Source: Verrucomicrobiota bacterium (GTDB lineage: Bacteria > Verrucomicrobiota > Verrucomicrobiia > Opitutales > Opitutaceae). From it: a DNA stretch of 64,000 nt. The translations under genes and the position numbers were made by a program. The notes beneath the pieces were generated by a model. The model was given only the letters and a program-made list of their open reading frames with translations. It did no database searches and was not told where the DNA came from. Shown piece after piece: positions 43,170 to 52,048 of this stretch (its first letter is position 1; every line of letters begins with the position of its first letter). The stretch lies in assembly GCA_016222805.1 (NCBI GenBank), contig JACRQG010000005.1, positions 203,621 to 267,620 of the forward strand, in the 5' to 3' direction.

Positions 43170-45359
43170 GTGGTCTCCCTCTTGCCCGCGTCCAACGCTG
43201 CACCGTCCTCGTCGGCTGCCTTCCAGGCGGCCCAGGTACGGGGCGCACCCGCGCACCGCTACCGAGCCTTCATCAGCTACAGCCACTCCGACACGCACTG
43301 GGCGCGCTGGCTGATGCGGCGACTCGAGAGCTATCGGGTGCCGGCTCGTTTCCACGGACGCATCGGGGCGGTCGGTCCGATCGGCCCCCGACTCACCCCC
43401 ATCTTCCGCGATCGGGATGAACTCCCAACCACCAGCGACCTCGGCGCCACCATCCGCGACGCGCTGCGGGATTCGGCGGCGCTCATCGTTATCTGTTCTC
43501 CTCGCTCGGCCCGCTCCCGCTGGGTCAACGAGGAGATCCTCGCGTTCAAACGGCTCGGCCGCAGCGACTCCGTCTTCGCCTTCATCGTAGAGGGTGAACC
43601 CAAGGTGGCCGGGGCCGCCGACGACTGTTTCCCGCCCGCCCTGCGCGCCGAACTCGGGCCGGATGGGAACCTCGGATCGGAGCCGGCGGAAGTGGTCGCC
43701 GCGGATGCGCGTCGCCACGGCGACGGACGGGCGCTGGCCCTGGTTCGCCTCCTCGCGGGACTGCTGCGCGTGGGCTTTGATGACCTGCGCCAACGGGAAC
43801 TCCAGCGTCGGAATCGGCGGCTGACCGCCGTGGCCGCCGGGACCTCGGTCGGCATGGCCCTGATGTTCGGGCTCGCCATCGTCGCGTGGCAGGCCCGCAA
43901 CGACGCCCGCCGGCGGCAGGAACAGGCGGAGGGCGTCCTCACCTTCATGCTCGGCGAGTTCCGCGATGAACTGAAGAAACTCGGCCGGCTCAAACTGCTC
44001 GAACGCGTCGGCGAGAAATCGATGGAGTACTTCGACTCCCTCGATCCGCGCGATCTCACGGACACCGCCCTCGCCAGCCAGGCCCGGGCGCTGACGCAAA
44101 TCGGCGAGACGCGGCTGCAGGAGGCCAGCTACCCGGCCGCCGCCCAGGCCTTCACCGCCGCCTACGCCCGGGCCGCGGCGCTCGCCGCCCGGCACCCTCG
44201 CGACGGCGCCATGCTCTTCGAACGCGCCCAGGCGGAATTCTGGATTTCCGCGGTCCATCGCCGCCAAGGCATGACCACGGCGGAGGCGGACTGGCTGCGC
44301 CGGTATCGCGACACGACCGTCGCGCTTGTCGCCCTCGATCCCGCTAATCTCAAATGGCAGCAGGAGCTGGCCTCGGGTGAACACAATCTCGCCGTGATCC
44401 TCCTCGAGGCCGGCGACTTTGCTTCCGCCCGGATGGGCTTCGAGCGCAAACTCGCCACCTTGCGGCGGATGCTCCCGTCGCTGCCCCAGGACCACGACCT
44501 CGCCTATCGCGTGAGCGACACTCTCTCCTGGCTCGGCACCACAGCGGAGCGAAGCGGTGATTTCGGAGCCGCGATCGCGCACTTTCGGGCCGAGGCGGCG
44601 ACCCTGGCGGAACTGCAGGAGCGGGACCCGGGCAATGCCAAATGGAGATTCGAGCGGGCCGACAGCCTTTCCTTTCAAGCGGCCCTCCTGGCCATCACCG
44701 GCGAGCGTGCGTCGGCCGTGCAGAAGTTCGAGGAGGCAAAGGCGATCGCCGACGCCCTGGTGCGCCATGATCCCGCCAACCGACACTGGCAGCGCAGCGC
44801 ACTCTATTACCGGTTGCGGCTGGCGGCGCTCGCCCTCGCCAGCGGTGAGATTTCACGGGCGACAGAGTTGCTCGGAACGGCTCGCGCCGGCCTCGAGACC
44901 TTCCTGAAGGCCGCCCCCACGGACCGCATCGCCCGCGGACAACTGGCCCAGGCTTGGCGCCTCGAGAGCGAGCGCCTCCTGGCAGCCGGCGATCCGCCCG
45001 CCGCGGCCGACGCCGCCGCTCAGTCGGTCCGGTTGGGCGAGGCCTTGCTGGAAGGGGGAAAACCCGTCGCCGCGGTCGTAGCCGAGACAGCGGCCGCGCT
45101 CGCGCTCCAGGCCAGCCTGGCCTCGCGAAACGGCGATACCGGCGCGGCGCAGCGGCACGCGTTGAGAGCCCTGCAGATCCTCGCCCCGCCACTCGAAACC
45201 TCGCGTGACTGGCGCCTGTTGGATCCAGGGGTGCGGGCCCGCCACTTTTCCGGCGACACCGCCGGCGCGCAACGGCTGTTTCAGCGGCTCACCGGCATCG
45301 GCTACCAACCCCTTTCCCCCTGGCCCGCCGGCCTGTCTCCGACCACCGCCTCGCGCTGA
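43170..45359 (+). CDS. TIR-domain protein with one transmembrane helix and a C-terminal TPR-like region
   Basis: Residues about 30-160 form a TIR domain: YRAFISYSHSD, IFRDRDELP, SAALIVICSPRSARSRWVNEEI and FAFIVEGEP. The Glu residues in WVNEE lie where TIR NADases keep their catalytic acid. One membrane helix follows (TSVGMALMFGLAIVAW). The last 450 residues are helical pairs of the TPR kind (ALTQIGETRLQEASYPAAAQAF). No ATG precedes the TIR domain closely; GTG 43170 is used, and TTG 43182 is equally possible. It is followed by two small paralogous genes. It could be a defence or stress sensor; that is not shown. Confidence 0.8.
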   Translation: MVSLLPASNAAPSSSAAFQAAQVRGAPAHRYRAFISYSHSDTHWARWLMRRLESYRVPARFHGRIGAVGPIGPRLTPIFRDRDELPTTSDLGATIRDALRDSAALIVICSPRSARSRWVNEEILAFKRLGRSDSVFAFIVEGEPKVAGAADDCFPPALRAELGPDGNLGSEPAEVVAADARRHGDGRALALVRLLAGLLRVGFDDLRQRELQRRNRRLTAVAAGTSVGMALMFGLAIVAWQARNDARRRQEQAEGVLTFMLGEFRDELKKLGRLKLLERVGEKSMEYFDSLDPRDLTDTALASQARALTQIGETRLQEASYPAAAQAFTAAYARAAALAARHPRDGAMLFERAQAEFWISAVHRRQGMTTAEADWLRRYRDTTVALVALDPANLKWQQELASGEHNLAVILLEAGDFASARMGFERKLATLRRMLPSLPQDHDLAYRVSDTLSWLGTTAERSGDFGAAIAHFRAEAATLAELQERDPGNAKWRFERADSLSFQAALLAITGERASAVQKFEEAKAIADALVRHDPANRHWQRSALYYRLRLAALALASGEISRATELLGTARAGLETFLKAAPTDRIARGQLAQAWRLESERLLAAGDPPAAADAAAQSVRLGEALLEGGKPVAAVVAETAAALALQASLASRNGDTGAAQRHALRALQILAPPLETSRDWRLLDPGVRARHFSGDTAGAQRLFQRLTGIGYQPLSPWPAGLSPTTASR

Positions 45360-45440
45360 CTTCCTATTCGCCGCTCCCTTCCGGGAAGGCGCCGTCATCC
45401 CCTACCTCACACGAATCCACCCAACCAGCGAAGGAATCCT

Positions 45441-45866
45441 ATGCCGCTCAATCCCAGAATCCGCATCGACCTGCACACCTTCCGCCCCCTCGGAGGCGTC
45501 GTCGCCTGCAGCGCAACCATGACCATCGAGGAACCCGCCAACAACTCGATCACCCTCGATGGCAAGAATGTCCGGATCCGCCGGCCGCGCGACGGCGAGG
45601 ACGCCGACCTCGATCTCAGTTTCCTCCTCAACGCCCAGTCCCATCTCCTGTTGGGGATCACGTTGACCCGCGAAGACGGCGCGGCGGTGAGCCAGGCGGA
45701 GTTCCCGCGCGTCGAAATCGTGACCGAAAACGGCGATCGCCGTCTGACGATCTGCGACATGCGCCAGACCGTCGCCAACTACGACTACGCCATCCTGGTG
45801 CAGGAAGTGGGGACCGGCCTCGTTGGCCTGATCGACCCGGAGATCGAGAACACCAACCAGGAGTGA
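45441..45866 (+). CDS. Small conserved protein resembling the DP-EP family
   Basis: The 141-residue protein has no signal peptide or membrane helix. It opens with RIDLHTFRPLGGVVACSATM and ends NYDYAILVQEVGTGLVGLID-PEIEN. This matches my memory of the NCBI family named DP-EP (C-terminal Asp-Pro-x-Ile-x-Asn), but that name is tentative. A ribosome-binding site AAGGA lies 6 bases before the ATG. It is followed after 4 bases by a gene for a divergent paralogue and lies 81 bases downstream of the TIR gene, so the three may form one transcript. Function is unknown. Confidence 0.78.
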   Translation: MPLNPRIRIDLHTFRPLGGVVACSATMTIEEPANNSITLDGKNVRIRRPRDGEDADLDLSFLLNAQSHLLLGITLTREDGAAVSQAEFPRVEIVTENGDRRLTICDMRQTVANYDYAILVQEVGTGLVGLIDPEIENTNQE

Positions 45867-45870
45867 CGCC

Positions 45871-46467
45871 ATGCCGAATGACCCGTTCGAAATCCCCGCG
45901 GCCCACTTCCTGGTCGACGTGGTGAACCTCCGTCCCCTCGGCCATGCGCTCCCCACCAACGCCTCGCTGCGGCTGCTGTCCACGCGCCCGGATCCGTCGA
46001 ATCCGACGCCGTCCTACGCAGGCGTGTCGACCGGGGCCCGTGGCGCGCTCATCGCGATCCGCGACAATCACGACTACCTCAGGAAACCGCTCGAACTGAC
46101 CTTCTACCTCGAGGCCGGTCGCTACAATTTCCTCGGCGTGCCGATCGAAATGGTCGTGGCGCAGCTTTCACCGTGCCCACCTTCGTTCCCGGGTTGGTTT
46201 CCATCCATGGTCATCGATACCTGTGGCCCGACGGGCGATTTTCCTTCGCTGCGTCGCCTGCGGTTGCAGCATAGTCCCGCTCCTGCCTGGGGCCCGGCGT
46301 CGGAAGCGTGGTTCAACCTCTCGCTGCTGGTGCAAGACGTCACGACGGCGGCCGTCGGCACGATCGCACTGACCGTGGTCAGCAATTGGGGAGACGCCCC
46401 TCCACCGGTGCCTCCCTCCGTGGCGACCATCCGGGTGGAGGCCGGGCCCCGCGTGACCGAGGGCTGA
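45871..46467 (+). CDS. Small protein, divergent paralogue of the 45441 product
   Basis: The 198 residues share two blocks with the upstream 141-residue protein. The start has HFLVDVVNLRPLG where the other has RIRIDLHTFRPLG. The end has LSLLVQDVTTAAVGTIAL where the other has YAILVQEVGTGLVGLID. The middle is longer and contains several Pro- and Cys-bearing loops. The DP-x-I-x-N terminus is lost. The two genes are four bases apart, so tandem duplication and co-translation are likely. There is no recognisable catalytic motif. The role is unknown; the link to the upstream TIR protein is from position only. Confidence 0.72.
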   Translation: MPNDPFEIPAAHFLVDVVNLRPLGHALPTNASLRLLSTRPDPSNPTPSYAGVSTGARGALIAIRDNHDYLRKPLELTFYLEAGRYNFLGVPIEMVVAQLSPCPPSFPGWFPSMVIDTCGPTGDFPSLRRLRLQHSPAPAWGPASEAWFNLSLLVQDVTTAAVGTIALTVVSNWGDAPPPVPPSVATIRVEAGPRVTEG

Positions 46468-46620
46468 ACGCCATGCCGCCCCACGCGACCGGACACCGCC
46501 ACCCGAGCGGTAGCCGTGCGTGATTGTCGTGCCAGCATAGTCGGGGCCGGCCCGCGTGGTCGCGGCGATCCTCCGTGTTTTCTGGTCGCCCGGCCCGCGC
46601 GGATTTCCTTCCCTCGCGCC

Positions 46621-47553
46621 ATGAACCGCCCGCTGCCCGACCCCGCCCTGCCGTCCCGCCCATCGCGTCGTGAGTTCCTCCGGCAGTCCGGCCTGGCGGC
46701 GCTCACCAGCGTGGCGGCCGCCGCGGTGGCCCGCGCCGCCGCCACGCCACCGGCGCTGGTGGGATCGAACGCGTACGGCTGGGGGCAATACGCGAAGCGC
46801 GACAAGAAGGCACACGACCTCACGGCGACGATGGCCGCCGTGCGCGAACTCGGCTACGACTACCTCGAGGCCACGATGGATCCGGCCCGGCCGGACGAGG
46901 TCGGCGAGATGGCGAACCAGATGCGCGCCCGGGGGCTGCAGCCGGTGAGCCTCTACTGCGGCCCGCGGCTGCACGAGGCCGGGGCGGCCGCCACCGTCGT
47001 CGGGCAGGTGCTCGCGGCGGCGCGGGTCGCGCGGGCGAACGGTTTTCAGTCGCTCACCTGCAACCCGGCGCCGATCGGACGCGCCAAGACCGAAGCGGAG
47101 CTTGCCACGCAGGCCGCCGCCCTGCGGGACCTCGGCCGGGGGCTGAAGGAAATCGGGATTCGCCTGGGCCTCCACCATCACCTGCCCGAGATGGCCCAGC
47201 AGGCCCGGGAGTTTCACCAAAATTTCCGGCAGACCAACCCGGCGGAGGTCGGCTTCTGCTACGACGTGCACTGGGTATGGAAAGGCGGCGTCCCCCCGGC
47301 GGAGGCGCTGCCCGCGTATGGCAATCGAATCGTCTCCTGGCATCTGCGCCAGAGCCGCGACGGCATCTGGTGGGAGGACCTCGACACCGGCGACATCGAC
47401 TATGGCGCGATCGCCCGGTACGCCACCGAGCACCGCCTGCCCCGGCTCTTCACCGTCGAGCTCGCGCTCGAACCCAAGACCCTCATCACCCGCGACGGGA
47501 TCGAAAACCACCGTCGCAGCCGCACCTTCGTCCGCACCGTGTTCGGCGCCTGA
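46621..47553 (+). CDS. Tat-exported sugar phosphate isomerase/epimerase-like (xylose-isomerase-like TIM barrel) protein
   Basis: The start at 46621 is followed by a twin-arginine signal (SRREFLRQSGLAAL). The 310-residue body is an AP-endonuclease-2-type barrel. GLHHHLPEM near residue 185 and VGFCYDVHWVWKGG near residue 220 supply metal-binding His and Asp, VSWHLRQSRDGIW follows, and the Glu of LFTVELAL closes the site. Such proteins isomerise or epimerise free sugars or inositols. Tat export implies folding with metal before secretion. The specific substrate is unknown. It is 153 bases downstream of the small paralogue pair. Confidence 0.85.
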   Translation: MNRPLPDPALPSRPSRREFLRQSGLAALTSVAAAAVARAAATPPALVGSNAYGWGQYAKRDKKAHDLTATMAAVRELGYDYLEATMDPARPDEVGEMANQMRARGLQPVSLYCGPRLHEAGAAATVVGQVLAAARVARANGFQSLTCNPAPIGRAKTEAELATQAAALRDLGRGLKEIGIRLGLHHHLPEMAQQAREFHQNFRQTNPAEVGFCYDVHWVWKGGVPPAEALPAYGNRIVSWHLRQSRDGIWWEDLDTGDIDYGAIARYATEHRLPRLFTVELALEPKTLITRDGIENHRRSRTFVRTVFGA

Positions 47554-47643
47554 CCCCGGCGACCGCCGCGGCGGGGCGGACCCGCCCGCGCGATCCCCTG
47601 GCCGGCCCCGCCTCCCTTCGCAACTGCCGTCCTCTGATCGCTC

Positions 47644-49518
47644 ATGGGTTTGCGAACCGCCAGTTCCCGGGCGCTCCTGGCCCTCGTCTGGGCCGCGGTG
47701 GTTGGTGCCTATGCCTGGAGGTGCTCGCACTACGTTTCGGAGCTGGGTGATGGCTCAGCCGCGGCGGCCTACTACAACCGGCTGGTTGACGGTTTCAGCT
47801 CCGGACAGCTGCATCTGAAGGTCGAAGTCCCGCCGCTGTTGCGGCAGCTTCCGGATCCTTGGGACCCTGCAACCAATCGGTCGATCCGGGGCTCCATGTA
47901 CGCCTCCAACCGCCTGCACGACACGAGCTACTACCAGGGAAAGATCTTCCTCTATTTCGGCCCCACGCCGGCCCTGGTGCTTTTCTGGCCGTTTCGCGCC
48001 GTCACTGGCTCCTACCTGAGCCACTCGGCTGCGGTGGCCATCTTCTCTTCGTTTGGATTCACCATGGTCACGGCCTTGTGGCTGGCGATTTGGCGCCGCT
48101 ACTATTCCAAGGTGCCAGCAATCGTGGTTGCCGGCGGTCTGGCCGCGTTGGGTCTCGCCACCAGTGTGCCCCTCCTGCTGGCGCGCCCGGACGTCTGGGA
48201 GGTTCCGATCAGCTGTGCCTACGCCCTGGTGATGCTGATGCTTGGCGCCCTGTGGCAGGCGCTGCACGACTCGACCCGCCGCACCGTTTGGCTTGCAGTC
48301 GCGGCCAGCGCGCTGGGCTTGGCGATCGGCGCCCGGCCGTGGCTCGTCCTGGCGTGCCCGGCACTCCTTGTGCCCGCAGTCACCGGCGCCGGATCGATCG
48401 GAGTACCGGGCCGGCGCCGCCGGCTCCTCACCGATCTGGTGGCGATCGGGTTGCCGCTGGCGGCCATTGGGCTCTGCCTGGCGCTCTACAACCTGCGACG
48501 GTTCGACAGCATCTTCGAGTTCGGCCAGCGGTACCAACTGGCGGAGGATCGGCAAGACGCCGCCCGCCATTTTTCCCTGACTTACCTGTGGTTCAACTTC
48601 CGCGTCTACTTCCTTTCCGTCGCCACCTGGGACTCCCGCTTTCCCTTTGTCACCGGGGTGAGTTCGCTTCCGCCGCCGGCCGGCCACGCCGAGGTTGACC
48701 AGCCGTTCGGCCTCCTCACCAACACCCCGGTGACGGCGTTCGCACTCTACCTCCTCCTGCGTGGGCGGGAGTCGTTCCGCACCCGCCCGGCAGAACTGCG
48801 GGCCTTTGTCGGAATCGTCGCGGGCGTCTTTGCCGTGGGTGCGGTCACCCTCTGCCTGTTCTATGGGACCTGTACGCGTTACCAAGTGGAGTTTCATCCG
48901 GCGCTGACCCTGCTCGCGGCTTTGGGAGGGCTGGCGTGGATCTCGAGCACCCAGGGATCACGCGCGAGCCGGCGCGCCATCACGACGCTGTGGCTGGCAA
49001 CCGTGGCAGCGTCCGTCACAGTGGAGAGTCTGCGGAGCTGGCACGGCCGGGTCGACCAACTGGTCGCCCGGGCGGCGGCACTCGAGACCGAGCGGCGGCC
49101 ATTCCAGGCGTTGTCGCTGTACCAGGAAGCGATCCGGTCCTCCCCGGATCGGGTCGATCTCCGCTATCAGGCGGCACTCCTCCTCGAGGAACTCGGGATG
49201 ACCAGCGCCGCCATCACCGAACATGAGGCACTGTTGCAGGTGGATCCCTTCCACGTCGGTGGCTGCAACCGCCTGGGACGTCTGCTGGCGAACGCGCGAC
49301 GCGGAGCGGAGGCCGTGCGCCTTTTTCATCGGGTCGTGGGGATGCAACCGCAGTATCCGGAGGCCCACTTCAACCTGGGCCTGGCGTTCCAGTTGGAGAA
49401 CCGCCATGGGGAAGCGATTCGGTGCTTCGAGGAGACCCTGCGGCTCCGGCCAGGGTTCCCTCTGGCGCACCGCCAGCGCGCGATCTCCCTCCAGGCCGCG
49501 GCAGTCCCGCGTCCCTGA
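47644..49518 (+). CDS. Polytopic membrane protein (GT-C-like) with C-terminal TPR repeats
   Basis: The first 450 residues hold about ten hydrophobic helices with a long extracytoplasmic loop after helix 1, as in GT-C-like membrane proteins. The last 150 residues are TPR units (PFQALSLYQEAIRSSPDRVDLRYQAA; PQYPEAHFNLGLAFQLENRHGEAIRCFEE, in adjoining pieces). A catalytic Asp pair of lipid-linked glycosyltransferases could not be assigned with certainty. It may therefore be a glycosyltransferase or a structural membrane protein. It starts 90 bases after the isomerase-like gene. Confidence 0.72.
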   Translation: MGLRTASSRALLALVWAAVVGAYAWRCSHYVSELGDGSAAAAYYNRLVDGFSSGQLHLKVEVPPLLRQLPDPWDPATNRSIRGSMYASNRLHDTSYYQGKIFLYFGPTPALVLFWPFRAVTGSYLSHSAAVAIFSSFGFTMVTALWLAIWRRYYSKVPAIVVAGGLAALGLATSVPLLLARPDVWEVPISCAYALVMLMLGALWQALHDSTRRTVWLAVAASALGLAIGARPWLVLACPALLVPAVTGAGSIGVPGRRRRLLTDLVAIGLPLAAIGLCLALYNLRRFDSIFEFGQRYQLAEDRQDAARHFSLTYLWFNFRVYFLSVATWDSRFPFVTGVSSLPPPAGHAEVDQPFGLLTNTPVTAFALYLLLRGRESFRTRPAELRAFVGIVAGVFAVGAVTLCLFYGTCTRYQVEFHPALTLLAALGGLAWISSTQGSRASRRAITTLWLATVAASVTVESLRSWHGRVDQLVARAAALETERRPFQALSLYQEAIRSSPDRVDLRYQAALLLEELGMTSAAITEHEALLQVDPFHVGGCNRLGRLLANARRGAEAVRLFHRVVGMQPQYPEAHFNLGLAFQLENRHGEAIRCFEETLRLRPGFPLAHRQRAISLQAAAVPRP

Positions 49519-49603
49519 CCCTTCCACGGCGCCAGTATTCGCCTGAGAGATCCCGTCCGTTTCTCCTTCGCACGCCGCCAATGACCTGGCACATCTCCGT
49601 CCC

Positions 49604-50488
49604 ATGCCGTGGTTGCGTTCGCTCCCCTTCTTCGTCGCGGTGGCGCAGCTGACCCCGGCGAGCGGCGCTGCCTTGCCGGCCGAGGTCACCCTCACGCAGC
49701 CGACGCGGCTCGAGATTGTCTCCCAAGGCAAGCCAACCGGCTCGGTCGCGCTTCCCATCGGGGAGAAGCTCGAACTGGTCGGTCGCACGGGAGAGCACCT
49801 CGCGGTGCGCTACCGCAACCTCAACGGGCGCGTGCCAGCGGCCCATACCAATCTCCCGGCCCCGGCCGCGCCACCGGCGCCCCACGCGGACCCCGTGGCC
49901 TCCCCTGCTCCGGAACCCGCACCGGCGCCCCCGCCTGCCACCACCGCCGCGCCCCGGCGCGCCCCCGCGGAGACCACCGCCCTCCCTGCCACGGCGGCAT
50001 CCAAGGTCGAACGCCTTCTCGCGGGCAAACTGGTCGCCCTGGAAGGCGGCGGGCTACGGCCGCTCGCCGCCGCGCGCCTGGCCGGCGTCCGCTTCTTCGG
50101 GCTCTACTTTTCAGCCAGCTGGTGTCCACCCTGCCGCAGTTTCACCCCCGAGCTCGTCGACGCCTATGGCAAAATCCGGGCGCTGTATCCGGAATTTGAA
50201 ATCGTGCTGATCAGCCGAGATCGCTCCCCGGCGGACATGCTGGCCTACCTGCGCGACGACCGGATGCCCTGGCCGGCGCTCGCCTGGTCCGCCATCCGTG
50301 AAGCTCGCGAAATTAACCGCTACGCCGGCAGCGGCATCCCCTGCCTCGTCCTGATCAACGAGGAGGGAAAGGTCCTGTCGGACAGCTATCGCTGGGGACG
50401 CTATGTGGGCCCCGACGCGGTGGTCACCGACACCTGGAAGATCCTGCGGGATTATCGCCGCCAGCACCCCCATCCCGCCCGAAACTAG
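49604..50488 (+). CDS. Exported thioredoxin-fold protein (nucleoredoxin/TlpA-like)
   Basis: There is a signal peptide (FFVAVAQLTPASGAALP). An SH3-like region follows (about 30-85), then a Pro/Ala-rich linker (about 85-130). The thioredoxin domain has the active site SASWC174-P-P-C177 followed by RSFTPELVDAY, as in tryparedoxin and nucleoredoxin, and the cis-Pro motif GSGIPCLVLIN. It would reduce or exchange disulfides in the periplasm. Its presence just before the redox island at 51273-55943 is suggestive, but it is on the opposite strand and separated by a gene-poor gap. Confidence 0.85.
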   Translation: MPWLRSLPFFVAVAQLTPASGAALPAEVTLTQPTRLEIVSQGKPTGSVALPIGEKLELVGRTGEHLAVRYRNLNGRVPAAHTNLPAPAAPPAPHADPVASPAPEPAPAPPPATTAAPRRAPAETTALPATAASKVERLLAGKLVALEGGGLRPLAAARLAGVRFFGLYFSASWCPPCRSFTPELVDAYGKIRALYPEFEIVLISRDRSPADMLAYLRDDRMPWPALAWSAIREAREINRYAGSGIPCLVLINEEGKVLSDSYRWGRYVGPDAVVTDTWKILRDYRRQHPHPARN

Positions 50489-50509
50489 GCCGGAGGTCGG
50501 TCGTCCGCT

Positions 50510-50934
50510 TTACCCGTCGGCGGCCTTGATCCGGTTGCGAACGAACGCCCCATGGTGGCGCACGTCGCAGAACGGCGAAGCGAAGGAGGCGGACACCTTC
50601 AACGCGTTCACCTGGCGCTCGATTTCATCCAGCCGGCGGAGCAACTCCGCGATCTGCTCGGGCCCGCGGTGGCCGGCAGCGGGTTTATGCCGAAGGTCTC
50701 GAACAGGGCCGGAGCTTCATTCCAGGGCACTTTCACTTCTGCGGTGCCGCGCTTGAGCCGGAAGGGAAAGCGTGGAGGCCCGAGAACCACTTTGTCGCCT
50801 GCCCGCGGCCGGCAGCCTGCGCTCCCAGACGGCAGCTCCTCCCTTGAACCTGCGCTGGTCACAGGCACGACGGGGCTGAAAACTAACGACTCCTGGAGAC
50901 AGCGGTCTGCCCCTCTTGCGAGGACTGCTGCCAA
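50510..50934 (-). pseudogene. Frameshifted, unrecognised minus-strand reading frame
   Basis: From about 50934 down, one frame reads FPFRLKRGTAEVKVPWNEAP and FETFGINPLPATAGP. Near 50673 a one-base slip moves sense to the next frame, which continues EQIAELLRRLDEIERQ, SASFASPFCDVRHHGAF and RIKAADG and stops with TAA at 50510. The coiled-coil-like helix followed by an HH motif looks like real protein, so a single deleted base is suspected. The family is not recognised. The 784-base gap 50489-51272 holds no other supportable gene; short frames near 51000-51190 have no family features. Confidence 0.4.
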
Positions 50935-51272
50935 GTTCTAGGGCCCCGCGGCCCTTGTCCCCGCCCGCCTCTCCAAGGCGATACTTCACCCGGTGACGAA
51001 TGCAGGGTTGCATGCCTTCCTCGCCAGCCCCGACCGGTTCGCTCCCGGGATTCTCGACAAAAGCCGCCAACTGATGGAGCGCCATGCCTGCGTGCCCCGT
51101 TCGGATCGCCTGGCAACCGCCCGGGTTCCCACGACCCCTTCATCTGGCGTCAGCGCTGATCCGGCGTCGCCACCGGGCCTTCGAACCTGACGCGCTCCGC
51201 GCCGCCTCCCCGAAGATGGTCGCCGCCGGCGCCGCGCGGGCGGGCTTCCAGCCTGCCGGTCAACCCCGGACC

Positions 51273-51971
51273 CTACGCCGCGGAGAGGACTAGCCAGACG
51301 CCCCCGGCCAGGACGAGGACTCCGCAGGTGCGCCGGAGCCACTTCGCCCCTGGAGTGTCCTGCTGCCAGGCCAGCCACCGCTGCACCCACGACGACGAAA
51401 CCCCGGCGAAGCCAATCACCGCACAATGTCCGGCGGCAAACAGGAGCAGCACCGCAAGCGCGAATACCGGCGCAGTTCCGGCCATCCCAAAGGTCACCCC
51501 CAGGACCGGAGCCATGAATCCAAAGGTACAAGGTCCCAGCGCGACACCGAACACCAACCCGAAGAGCAACGCTCCCATGGCCCCGCGCCGGACCTGCCCG
51601 GGCGCCGGCCGCCAGCCTCCCGGCATCGGCAGCAGATCCAGCAGGTGCAGCCCGAACACAAGGAACACGACCGCCACCGCGTAGTTCCCCCAGGGGCCGA
51701 GGTCGCCAAGCATCCGGCCGGCCGCCGCCGTTGCGGAGCCGATCAACGCGATCGACAGCAGGATTCCGACCGCAAACAGGGTCGAGAGCCCGGCCGCTCG
51801 CTTGGGACTGATCGCCTGCCCGCCCTGGAGAAAACCCACGATCAAGGGAATGCTCGCGAGATGACAGGGGCTGAGAACGATGCTCAGGACGCCCCAGGCA
51901 AACGCCGCCGCGAGGGCGACGAGGGGCGCGCCGTTCATCGCCTCCGACAATCGGGCAAATAGGGATTCCAT
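51273..51971 (-). CDS. ccdA: CcdA/DsbD-type thiol-disulfide membrane transporter
   Basis: The 232 residues form six hydrophobic helices. The redox Cys pair is present in helix 1 (LSPCHLASIPLIVGF) and helix 4 (LGPCTFGFMAPVLG), as in CcdA and the DsbD membrane domain. It would pass electrons from cytoplasmic thioredoxin to periplasmic thiol proteins. It is the last gene of a minus-strand transcript encoding two thioredoxin-like proteins and a reductase, 77 bases after the flavodoxin-fold gene, and would recycle the exported thioredoxin-fusion protein. That partnership is inference. Confidence 0.88.
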   Translation of the reverse strand: MESLFARLSEAMNGAPLVALAAAFAWGVLSIVLSPCHLASIPLIVGFLQGGQAISPKRAAGLSTLFAVGILLSIALIGSATAAAGRMLGDLGPWGNYAVAVVFLVFGLHLLDLLPMPGGWRPAPGQVRRGAMGALLFGLVFGVALGPCTFGFMAPVLGVTFGMAGTAPVFALAVLLLFAAGHCAVIGFAGVSSSWVQRWLAWQQDTPGAKWLRRTCGVLVLAGGVWLVLSAA

Positions 51972-52048
51972 GAGGATAACGCCCCCGAAGGGGCGCAGGA
52001 TTTTCGGCCGGAACTAGCGCGACGCTGCGGGCAGGCCCGGCGAGGAAC

